Source: a virus
Strand: one strand, 5' to 3'
Virus record (IMG/VR): IMGVR_UViG_3300043595_000059
Location: 1-35,521 of that record
Length of the DNA stretch: 35,521 nt
Shown here one piece after another: positions 13,119-20,041 of this stretch (positions within the stretch are counted from its first letter, which is position 1; every line of letters starts with the position of its first letter). Under the pieces are notes generated by a model. It had not been told where the DNA came from, ran no database searches, and saw nothing but the letters and a program-made list of their open reading frames with translations. A program made the position numbers and the translations under genes.

Positions 13119-13135
13119 GTACGTGGTGGGTACGT
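13119..13135 (-). promoter_or_regulatory. Paired GTACGT sites upstream of cargo cassette
   Basis: GTACGT at 13119-13124 and 13130-13135, 11 bases apart (one helical turn), in the gap before the GTG at 13093. They look like a regulator site or part of a promoter for the 13.1-10.9 kb genes. No clear -10/-35 accompanies them. Confidence 0.35.
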
Positions 13136-13160
13136 TCTAGGCGATTTCGCACGGTGCTGC

Positions 13161-13277
13161 TCAGGGTGTCCGGTGGCGGCGGTCTCGGCGGGCTTCGTGG
13201 CGCCAGGCGATCCAGAGGACGGCGAGCGCGGCGGTGATGACGGCGGCGAGGATGACGGCGTCGACGATGGTGGTCAT
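13161..13277 (-). CDS. 38-residue single-pass membrane protein
   Basis: ATG 13277 with GGAG nine bases upstream and an ATGA overlap with the gene before. One hydrophobic segment (VDAVILAAVITAALAVLWIA) then a basic tail WRHEARRDRRHRTP, giving an N-out/C-in topology. Lying next to the lysis genes, it may be a second holin or holin regulator. Confidence 0.6.
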   Translation of the reverse strand: MTTIVDAVILAAVITAALAVLWIAWRHEARRDRRHRTP

Positions 13278-13366
13278 GGTGGTGGTCTCCTGGTGATCCA
13301 GGCGGAGGCGAACAGGCCGGTGGCGATGGCGAGGACGACGATGGTGAGGGCGTCGATGGGGGCCAT
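13274..13366 (-). CDS. 30-residue single-pass membrane protein
   Basis: ATG 13366. The chain is almost only a membrane helix (MAPIDALTIVVLAIATGLFA then SAWITRRPPP). Its stop overlaps the start of the 38-residue protein (ATGA), so the two are a translation pair. The Shine-Dalgarno is weak. Possible lysis accessory. Confidence 0.5.
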   Translation of the reverse strand: MAPIDALTIVVLAIATGLFASAWITRRPPP

Positions 13367-13410
13367 GGGGCGGTGACGGTAGACGGTGACCGTGACCGGC
13401 CGGTGTGGGG

Positions 13411-14379
13411 TCAGCGGACATTGGTGAGCGCGTTGGCGACGGCGATGACCATGATGATCAGCGACACGCCGGCGGCGATCCAGCCCCATGCGGCCTGCCC
13501 GCCGCTGCTGTGTCCTTCGGTCTTGTCGAGCCGTTCCTTCTGGGCCCGCACCAGTTCCTCGAGGGCACCGATCCGGGCGGTCGCGACCTTGAGCGACACG
13601 ATGTCCTCGGCGAGCGTGGCGAGCCGGGAGATGGCGGAGTCGTAGCGGGTGGTCGACGCCTTCCCCTCAGCCGATGATGCGATCTTGGCGGCCTCGGCGA
13701 CCTGGGCGAGTTCGGAGCGTGGCGCGGCGGCGTCGGCGCGTTCCTTGACGGAGCGGATCAGTTCTTCGAGCGACCCGATCCGTGAGTGGCCGGCCTTGAG
13801 GGCGACGACGTCGTCGGACAGTGCGGTGATCCGGGGGGTGTTGGCGTCCCAGCGGGCGAGGGCCTGGGCGCGGAACCCGTCGATGGCGGCGGCGTTCGCT
13901 TCGGCCTGGCGGAGGACCTCGTCGCGGGTGACGCAGGTGTCGAGCCGGGACCCGATGGCGAACACCTTCTCCGACAGCGACGAGGCGATGGCGTCGACCT
14001 CGCGGCGTTGGGAGAACTGGCCGGCCTGTTCCTGGAGGAGGTTGGCGCCGCGGGTGACCGCTTCGAATCGTTTCTCGGTGGCGACCTCGGCTTTGGAGAT
14101 GGCCTTGTCGGAGGCGAGCATGGCGGCCTGGGTCTCCTCGCGGACCTGGCGCATCCGTTCGACCATCTCTTTGTTGACGCCGACGAGGGCGAGGCGGACG
14201 GCGTCTTCCTGGGAGGCCCAGCGTTGTTCGTAGCGGCGGTCGCGTTCGTCGAGGAGCCGTTCGACGAGCGCCACTTCGGCGAGCCGGGCTTCGTGTTGGA
14301 GTTCGAGCTGGCGGGTGAGGTGGGCTTTGAGCGAGTCGAGGGTCCAGCCGAACGGGGCACCCTCGGTTTCGCCGCTCAC
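13411..14379 (-). CDS. Long coiled-coil protein with C-terminal membrane anchor
   Basis: 322 residues from GTG 14379 (GTGA overlap). Residues about 15-290 are heptad-rich helix. Residues about 210-240 and 255-285 are an internal duplication (ALSDDVVALKAGHSRIGSLE against TLAEDIVSLKVATARIGALE). The C-terminus is one membrane helix (AAWGWIAAGVSLIIMVIAVA) with a short tail. It sits in the lysis cassette beside the endolysin. The form recalls a spanin-like or envelope-spanning tether, or a structural holin partner, but the role is not known for this family. Confidence 0.65.
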   Translation of the reverse strand: MSGETEGAPFGWTLDSLKAHLTRQLELQHEARLAEVALVERLLDERDRRYEQRWASQEDAVRLALVGVNKEMVERMRQVREETQAAMLASDKAISKAEVATEKRFEAVTRGANLLQEQAGQFSQRREVDAIASSLSEKVFAIGSRLDTCVTRDEVLRQAEANAAAIDGFRAQALARWDANTPRITALSDDVVALKAGHSRIGSLEELIRSVKERADAAAPRSELAQVAEAAKIASSAEGKASTTRYDSAISRLATLAEDIVSLKVATARIGALEELVRAQKERLDKTEGHSSGGQAAWGWIAAGVSLIIMVIAVANALTNVR

Positions 14380-14621
14380 CGGCGTGCGGCCCGGCGTGCG
14401 GAGCGGCGCCGGCTCATCGTCTCGTTCATGGCCGCGGCCCGGTCCCGGAGGTCGGCGTTGCGGCACGGCTCGGAGCAGTACTGGCGGGGCCAGCGGGGCC
14501 GGCTCCCGGTGTGGGCGAACCCGGTGCGGGCGGCGACGTCGACCAGGAACCGGGCGAGGACCACCTCGGGGTCGAACGGTTCGGTGCAGCGCCGGCAGCG
14601 GGGTTCGACCCGGCCGGTCAT
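14376..14621 (-). CDS. Small zinc-finger-like protein
   Basis: 81 residues, with ATG 14621 overlapping the endolysin stop (ATGA). CRRC at 9-12 and YCSEPCRNA at 48-56 form a likely CxxC...CxxxC zinc site, followed by an Arg-rich tail (MSRRRSARRAARR). The CS..C element resembles those of the FCS/MYM-like fingers and CGNR proteins. Unknown function. Confidence 0.6.
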   Translation of the reverse strand: MTGRVEPRCRRCTEPFDPEVVLARFLVDVAARTGFAHTGSRPRWPRQYCSEPCRNADLRDRAAAMNETMSRRRSARRAARR

Positions 14622-15346
14622 TTGTCGGCGATGATCGTCACCGCTGCCTTCGGGACCCCGTACTGGCGGAGGATCTCACGGAGCCGCTGGGCGTTGTCAC
14701 CACCGAGCAGTTCGCTGCGCAGGTAGGTGGTGTTCAACAGGATCGACCCGTCGCGGTTCGAGTCGTCGGTGCCGTGAACGGCGCCCGAGATGACGTCGAG
14801 TTGCGCCTTCGTCTTCCACACGTCGGCGCGGACCTCGTTGATGGCCTTCATGATCTCTTCGTACTGGCCCACGGTGAGCTCCAAACGGTAGGCGGTGATG
14901 GCGCCGCTGAGGGCGGCGCTTTTGGCTACGGCCGCGGGGAGCGAGCCGAGCCATTCGAAGTGCATCGCGTCTTTCTTGGCGCCGCCGTAGTTGCCGCCCC
15001 AGTTGAGCCCGTGCGCGGTGGCGCATTCGACGACCCAGCGGGGCATGTCGGTGACGAGCCGGCCGTCGAAGGTCATCGGGTTGGTGAGCGAGTTGATGTC
15101 GACGGCGAGACCCCAGCTGTGGTTGCTCGGGGTGCGGGTTCCGGCGATGGCCCGGCAGGCGAAGGACCAGTCGTCGAGTTGGCCGGCGCTGATCCGGTAG
15201 CCGCGGCCGACGATCTCGTCGATGAAGTGGGCGAAGATCGGGGCGACTTCGCGGCGTAGTGTCCAGCGTCGGCCGCCGGCGGAGACGGTGACGAGCCTGC
15301 CGGTCTGGCAGTTCGGCCAGCCCGGCCCCCAGCTCGAGTGGGCCAT
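14618..15346 (-). CDS. Endolysin, M15 (VanY/L-Ala-D-Glu) peptidase
   Basis: 242 residues, ATG 15346 in TGATG overlap with the holin stop. The zinc-peptidase motif SNHSWGLAVDIN (His76, Asp83) and the later MHFEW (His129) are the ligands of the D-Ala-D-Ala carboxypeptidase/L-Ala-D-Glu peptidase family. The remaining 100 residues form a helical C-terminal segment that probably binds the wall. No signal peptide, so release depends on the holin upstream. It cuts peptidoglycan stem peptides at the end of the lytic cycle. Confidence 0.88.
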   Translation of the reverse strand: MAHSSWGPGWPNCQTGRLVTVSAGGRRWTLRREVAPIFAHFIDEIVGRGYRISAGQLDDWSFACRAIAGTRTPSNHSWGLAVDINSLTNPMTFDGRLVTDMPRWVVECATAHGLNWGGNYGGAKKDAMHFEWLGSLPAAVAKSAALSGAITAYRLELTVGQYEEIMKAINEVRADVWKTKAQLDVISGAVHGTDDSNRDGSILLNTTYLRSELLGGDNAQRLREILRQYGVPKAAVTIIADK

Positions 15347-15723
15347 CAGCCGGTGCCGGTACCGGTGCCGGTACCGGTGCCGGTACCGGTGCGCTGGGTC
15401 GGTGGCCCGAACAGGGCGGGAACGGCGGCGGTGTCCTGGCCGTCGATCGCCTTCTTCAGGTCGAACACCGCGGAGGCGGACGAGCCGAGACCGAGGGCGA
15501 ACAGGATGATCGCCGGGGTGGACAGCTCACCGAAGGTGACGCCGACGACGCCGATGGTGGAGAACGGTTCGGCGTCGCGGGCGAGGAGCGCGACGGCGAC
15601 CGCTGCGCCCCACACCGACAGCTGGGTGACCGCTGCGTTCCAGTCCCGGTTGGTCAGGTACTTGAGGAAGTCGACGACCTTCCAGATGATCGCGACGAGC
15701 GCGGCGAGTCCTACGGTTTCCAT
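15346..15723 (-). CDS. Holin with Gly-Thr repeat tail
   Basis: 125 residues from ATG 15723 with AAGGAG nine bases upstream; an ATG at 15753 would add ten residues but lacks a better signal. Three hydrophobic segments (about 4-20, 41-58, 74-94) and charged loops fit a small holin. The tail is a run of Gly-Thr pairs coded by a 12-bp DNA repeat. The stop overlaps the endolysin start, the usual holin-lysin order. Confidence 0.72.
   Translation of the reverse strand: METVGLAALVAIIWKVVDFLKYLTNRDWNAAVTQLSVWGAAVAVALLARDAEPFSTIGVVGVTFGELSTPAIILFALGLGSSASAVFDLKKAIDGQDTAAVPALFGPPTQRTGTGTGTGTGTGTG
15350..15393. repeat. 12-bp tandem repeat in holin tail
   Basis: CCGGTGCCGGTA repeated nearly four times. 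On the minus strand it codes for alternating Gly and Thr. As at the window ends, the unit is a multiple of three, so copy-number change keeps the frame. The KpnI-type palindrome GGTACC recurs in each unit. Confidence 0.85.
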
Positions 15724-15758
15724 GTGGTGGTGCTCCTTCGGATAGAGGGGCATGGGGG

Positions 15759-16343
15759 TCACGCTTCGCCGGGGATGAACAGGGCCTCGGTGGTGGTGAC
15801 GAACCGGACCCAGAACGACCTGGGATCCACCATCACGGGGCCGGCGTCGTGGCTGGCGGCGAGACGCCACGCCATGACGCTCGACTGGTCGGCCCAGGCG
15901 ATCACGGATCCGGACAGAATCGTCACGTCGCCGGGGGCCCTGTCGACGGTGAGCACCTCGAGCGAGAACCCGTAGGAGGAGGCGATGGCGAGGCTGCGCT
16001 GGCCCGCCTCGGTGCCGTCCTCGTAGAACACGACGGTCCCACCGAACTCGTAGTAGCCGGGGATCAGGATGGTGAACGCGGCGGTGTCGAGGTCGGTGTG
16101 GATGTGGCGGGTCGGGTCGATGACCGCCCGGTTGATCGCAGGCCAGTCGAACGGGGTGAGGACTCCGTCGGCGAGCGGCCTTCCGCCGCCGGTGACCATG
16201 GCGAATGGGGTGTCGTAGACGGTGGGGGTGACGGCGGCGGTGTCGCGGCGGACCCGGTCGAGCATCCGTTCGAGGTCGGACACCCGCTTCTTGAGGGTGG
16301 AGATCTCGCGACCGGTGTCGGGGGGGAGGTGCTTGCCGGTCAC
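15759..16343 (-). CDS. Accessory tail or appendage protein
   Basis: 194 residues from GTG 16343 (GTGA overlap with the LamG protein). The N-terminal 40 residues are a coiled coil (ISTLKKRVSDLERMLDRVRR), then a beta-rich domain with FTILIPGYYEFGGTVVFYED and a C-terminal SFWVRFVTTTEALFIPGEA. The pattern of coiled-coil trimer stalk plus C1q-like beta sandwich is common in tail-tip and capsid-decoration proteins. Function in host adsorption is inferred. Confidence 0.6.
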   Translation of the reverse strand: MTGKHLPPDTGREISTLKKRVSDLERMLDRVRRDTAAVTPTVYDTPFAMVTGGGRPLADGVLTPFDWPAINRAVIDPTRHIHTDLDTAAFTILIPGYYEFGGTVVFYEDGTEAGQRSLAIASSYGFSLEVLTVDRAPGDVTILSGSVIAWADQSSVMAWRLAASHDAGPVMVDPRSFWVRFVTTTEALFIPGEA

Positions 16344-18883
16344 GTCTCGTCCCGTCGGTTGAGGGTGAGGTCGAGCGTGCCGGCCTCGGTGATGGTGAGG
16401 GCAACGACCCGGTAGGTGGCCTCGACGTGCAGGGCGCCGGCGTGGAGGCGGACGGGGACGGTGTCACCGCACTCGAGGACCCCGACCGGGTCGGGCTGGC
16501 CGGGCTGGGGGGAGGTGAGCGTGACCGACAGGAGGTCGGGATCGATCGTGATGGCGAGCTGTTCGATGGCGACGTTGTCGAGCGAGTCGATCGGGGTCCC
16601 GGTCGGGGCCGAGTAGACGGTCTCGAGGGTGAGCCCACCGGAGTAGGTGGAGGTGTCGGAGGCGGAGGTCTCCTCGCGGGCGGACCCGTCGCCGGTGCCG
16701 AGCACGATGACCGTCGAGGCGGCGTTCTCGCCGTCCGCGGTCCAGCCGAGGTCGGCGGTGTTGCGGCCGAGCTCGATGGTGAACTCGGGGCGGTGCACCC
16801 CCCTGGCCGGGTGGTGGCTGCGGATGGTTCGGGTGGTGGCGGTGTAGGCGACCGACCAATCGAACCCGTCGTCGAGGGTGGTGAACTCGGCGAGGCAGTC
16901 GGCGCCGACCGGGTGCTCGTGGTGCAGCCACGTCCGGTCCCGGAGCACTCCGGTCGCGGGCATGTCGGTGGCGAGGTTCAGCGGGGACTTGTCGTATGCC
17001 TCGTCCTGGAGGTGGGCGATGAGCGACGCCGCGATGTCGGCCTGGTCCTCGCCGTAGTGCCGCTCGCCCTCGTCGAGCGAGAGCGCCACCCGGTCCCAGT
17101 AGATGACCCCGTCCGGGCAGCCGAGGGTGACCGACACGAACTCGGGGTCACCGGTGACCGGGGAGCGCAGCGTCGCCTCGAGCGGGAGCCACACGTCGCG
17201 GGGCGTGTTCTCGTCGATCGCCGCCGACACCGACTCGATCGGCGCGGGGAGCACCTCGACCGGGCCGCCACCCTCCGGCTGGGTCTCGACGGTGTTCACG
17301 GTGGAGTACCGGTCGAGCTGCAGCCCGATCCCTGACGGGGGCGGGCCGCGCCAGTCGGCCGACGGGATGTAGTAGCGGCCGACGAGGGACCACTGGTCGC
17401 CCTCGACGTCGGCGGGGTCGACCGTCCAGATCAGGAACTGGGTGGCCGACACCCCGTACTTCGGTGTCCCGCTGTCGGGCTGTTCGAGGCGCAGCGCGTG
17501 GGTGCCGGTGAGGACCCGGTCGGTCGGCGTCGTCGCTGACCAGTAGGCGCCGTCGCGGGTGGCGAGCGGTTCGAACGGGTCGAGGGCCCCGACGCGCCAG
17601 TCGGTGGTGCCGTTCTCGAAGTCCCCGTTGGTCACCATGTTCGTCCGGCTGGCCTTGCCGACGGTGCGCCGACCGAGGTACCAGGCCGCCCCGACACAGG
17701 ACACGGCGAGCGTGTTCTTGTCCGCCGCCGGGCGGACCATCGGACCCCAGGCAAGGAGCTGGTCGCCTCGCCACACCTGCACCTCCCGGAACCGTTCGGC
17801 CAGGACGAGCGGCGCCTTCGGGTCCGTCAACGGGAGCACGAAGCTGAACGTCTCCGGTTCGTTCAGCGTGTAGGAGATGGCGCCGACGGTGGCGTTGTCG
17901 AGCTCCCCGTACGGGGTCCCCCAGATGTCGACCACGACCAGGCGCCGGCGGACCCCGACCGGCCGCACCACCACATCCAACGTCGCCGTCGCGGTGAAGG
18001 CGACGGCGGCGACAGCCGGGACGACCTCCACCGTCCCCGGCGCCGTCACCGACAAGGTCGCCGTGGCGGTGAACGAGACCGCGGCGAGCGTCGGGTCCGG
18101 TTCGGCCGTGACCGACAGGGAGGCGGTGGCGGTGAACGCCACCGCGGCGACGATGGGGTCCGGTTCGGCGGTGACCGACAGGGTCGCGGTAGCGGTGAAC
18201 GAGACCGCGCCTTGCTCCGGACCGACGTCGAACAGGGCGTCGTAGTGTGCCGCTACCCGCTCGGGAGACATCTCCGACAGGTACATGGCGGCACCGGCGA
18301 TGGCGCCGTTCCAGAAAGTGCCGCCGTCGTACTTGCAACCGAGCCGCCAGCCGCTGTTCGAGTCGGTCGGTGGATAGGAAGTGGATCCGACCGCTACGCC
18401 GTCGACGTAGAGACGTGCGGTGTCATCAGCGCCGTAGGTGAAGGCCAGGTGGTGGAAGTCACCGGCAGTCCACGTGCCACCTTGGATGATCGTCCAGTTG
18501 TAGAAGCCGTAGGTGCCAGCGGTGATCTGATTGCCCGCACCTTGACCGGCGACATGCAAACCGATCGTCGCCTGGATCCGGTCGGGATCGTAGATCTCGC
18601 TGAACACCTCGGCCTGTTCAACGATGACGTCTGCCCGTGCGACCACTTCGATGGTGAACGGGCCGCCGGACGTGCTGATTGGCGGGATCAGGACGTAGTC
18701 GTTGGAGCCGTCGAAGTCGGGGGCGGTGAGCCCGGCGACCGTGGTGGCGGCCAGCGCCGGGGACCCGTTGTAGGTGCCGTGGTTGGCATTGCCGGAGCTG
18801 TCGACGGCGGTGGTGCCGGAGGTCTCGTCAAGGAGCCAGAACCCGACGGGGGAGTCGGCGAGGACCTCGTCGGCGTAGCCCAT
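16340..18883 (-). CDS. Tail hub/minor tail protein with N-terminal LamG domain
   Basis: 847 residues from ATG 18883. Residues 1-225 are a concanavalin/LamG sugar-binding domain (VGFWLLDETSGTTAVDSSGN near the start, then FDGSNDYVLIP and HHLAFTYGADDTARLYVDGV). Residues about 225-315 are four tandem beta repeats with the core VSFTATATLSVTAEPDP. From about 320 the chain matches the phage Gp37-like/tail hub family (LVVVDIWGTPYGELDNATVG, then SYTLNEPETFSFVLPLTDP), including a jelly-roll carbohydrate module (NMVTNGDFENGTTDW). It probably forms the tail tip and recognises cell-wall sugars. Position between tail fibre and lysis genes agrees. Confidence 0.75.
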   Translation of the reverse strand: MGYADEVLADSPVGFWLLDETSGTTAVDSSGNANHGTYNGSPALAATTVAGLTAPDFDGSNDYVLIPPISTSGGPFTIEVVARADVIVEQAEVFSEIYDPDRIQATIGLHVAGQGAGNQITAGTYGFYNWTIIQGGTWTAGDFHHLAFTYGADDTARLYVDGVAVGSTSYPPTDSNSGWRLGCKYDGGTFWNGAIAGAAMYLSEMSPERVAAHYDALFDVGPEQGAVSFTATATLSVTAEPDPIVAAVAFTATASLSVTAEPDPTLAAVSFTATATLSVTAPGTVEVVPAVAAVAFTATATLDVVVRPVGVRRRLVVVDIWGTPYGELDNATVGAISYTLNEPETFSFVLPLTDPKAPLVLAERFREVQVWRGDQLLAWGPMVRPAADKNTLAVSCVGAAWYLGRRTVGKASRTNMVTNGDFENGTTDWRVGALDPFEPLATRDGAYWSATTPTDRVLTGTHALRLEQPDSGTPKYGVSATQFLIWTVDPADVEGDQWSLVGRYYIPSADWRGPPPSGIGLQLDRYSTVNTVETQPEGGGPVEVLPAPIESVSAAIDENTPRDVWLPLEATLRSPVTGDPEFVSVTLGCPDGVIYWDRVALSLDEGERHYGEDQADIAASLIAHLQDEAYDKSPLNLATDMPATGVLRDRTWLHHEHPVGADCLAEFTTLDDGFDWSVAYTATTRTIRSHHPARGVHRPEFTIELGRNTADLGWTADGENAASTVIVLGTGDGSAREETSASDTSTYSGGLTLETVYSAPTGTPIDSLDNVAIEQLAITIDPDLLSVTLTSPQPGQPDPVGVLECGDTVPVRLHAGALHVEATYRVVALTITEAGTLDLTLNRRDET

Positions 18884-18884
18884 G

Positions 18885-19265
18885 TCAGGCGAACGTGGCG
18901 GTGATGTCCCCGGCGGGGAACACGAGATCAGCCGCCGCCGCCACCGTCTTCGGGGCCGACAGCGCACCGTGGAGCAGCACGTTGCCGCCCGATGCGGCGT
19001 CCATGATCGCCGCCCACCCGACCGTCACCCCCGGCATCGCCGTGAACGTCACATCCGCCGACGACACCGCCACGGCGGTGGCGCCCGGGTCGAAGTCGAC
19101 GACCTGCCGGGCGTAGGACCCGCCCGACACCTCGGTCCCACCACCGGCGTCGGACGTGGCGGTCGTGAACAGGGCGAGGTAGACGGCGGCCGGTGCCGTG
19201 TACGGGTCGGCGAGAAGGACGTGGCCACGCACCGCGTCCTCGAGGTAGTCGGTCATCGAAGCCAT
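18885..19265 (-). CDS. Tail fibre-like protein
   Basis: 126 residues from ATG 19265; an ATG at 19256 is a close alternative. The pattern VYLALFTTATSDAGGGTEVS then GGSYARQVVDFDPG and VGWAAIMDAASGGNVLLHGA fits a small phage tail fibre family seen in many siphoviruses. It would form part of the tail tip. It lies between distal tail protein and LamG hub, separated by eight and one bases. Confidence 0.65.
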   Translation of the reverse strand: MASMTDYLEDAVRGHVLLADPYTAPAAVYLALFTTATSDAGGGTEVSGGSYARQVVDFDPGATAVAVSSADVTFTAMPGVTVGWAAIMDAASGGNVLLHGALSAPKTVAAAADLVFPAGDITATFA

Positions 19266-19273
19266 CAGGGGTC

Positions 19274-20041
19274 CTAGCGGTAGGCGGGTCGGTACACGAG
19301 GGTCCCGGTCGCCCCGGTCAGGGTGACGGGGGTGGAGCCGGGGGTGAGGATCGGCCAGCCGGATCCGGGGGTGAGCGCCGGGTACAGGTCGGCGCCGAGC
19401 GCGTCGACGATCGTCCGGGCCCGACCGTCGATCAGGACCTCGCCGTCGCCGGACCACTCGACCGTCAACGGAGGCTCGGTCCCCCCGGCCGAGAACGTGG
19501 TCGGTGACGCGGTCACGTCGGCGGTCAGGGTCCACCGGTCCGACGGTGCCGTCCCCGGGTTCACGAGAGGGGTCTCACCGTCCACCAGAGCGACCTCGAC
19601 CGGATCGCCGTAGCCGTACGGGTCGAGCGCCTCGAACGTGCACAGGGCGTCAATGTGACCGAGCCGCAGGAGGGTGACGTCGGCGTCGACCCCGCGGGGC
19701 CGGCCGTACCAGCGACGGTTCGCCGCGTCGAACCCGGGGAGCCGGAGATCGAACGGGACATCGACCGGGGTTGTCGCCCACGCCGCCTTCAGTTGGTCGA
19801 ACAGCGCCCACACCGAGGCCGCGGTCTCGTCGGGTGCGTCGATGGAGACCTGGACGGTGAGGACCCGGCGGGCGTCCACGTCCTGACCGCCGACGTCACC
19901 GGGCGACAGGCCCCGCTCGAGGTCAGCGGTGCGCGGCGCGGGGAGTCCGAGCCCGGTCATCGGACCGGAGAACTCGTACGGTGTCCCGGCCCCGACGGTG
20001 ACCCCGGCGAGCTCGGCCTGCCAGTCGGCGGTGATGGTCAT
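19274..20041 (-). CDS. Distal tail protein (Dit)
   Basis: 255 residues, with ATG 20041 overlapping the tape-measure stop (ATGA). It has the phage tail (Dit) N-terminal ring domain (GTPYEFSGPMTGLGLPAPRT, then RRVLTVQVSIDAPDETAAS) and the FDLRLPGFDAANRRWYGRPR segment followed by a C-terminal galectin-like beta part. It would cap the tail tube and dock the hub. Order directly after tape measure is diagnostic. Confidence 0.75.
   Translation of the reverse strand: MTITADWQAELAGVTVGAGTPYEFSGPMTGLGLPAPRTADLERGLSPGDVGGQDVDARRVLTVQVSIDAPDETAASVWALFDQLKAAWATTPVDVPFDLRLPGFDAANRRWYGRPRGVDADVTLLRLGHIDALCTFEALDPYGYGDPVEVALVDGETPLVNPGTAPSDRWTLTADVTASPTTFSAGGTEPPLTVEWSGDGEVLIDGRARTIVDALGADLYPALTPGSGWPILTPGSTPVTLTGATGTLVYRPAYR

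Noticed and set aside
15346-16638. A 430-residue frame ending in the holin
   Set aside because: Its first 310 residues are shadow sequence of the tail genes; the real start is ATG 15723 with AAGGAG.
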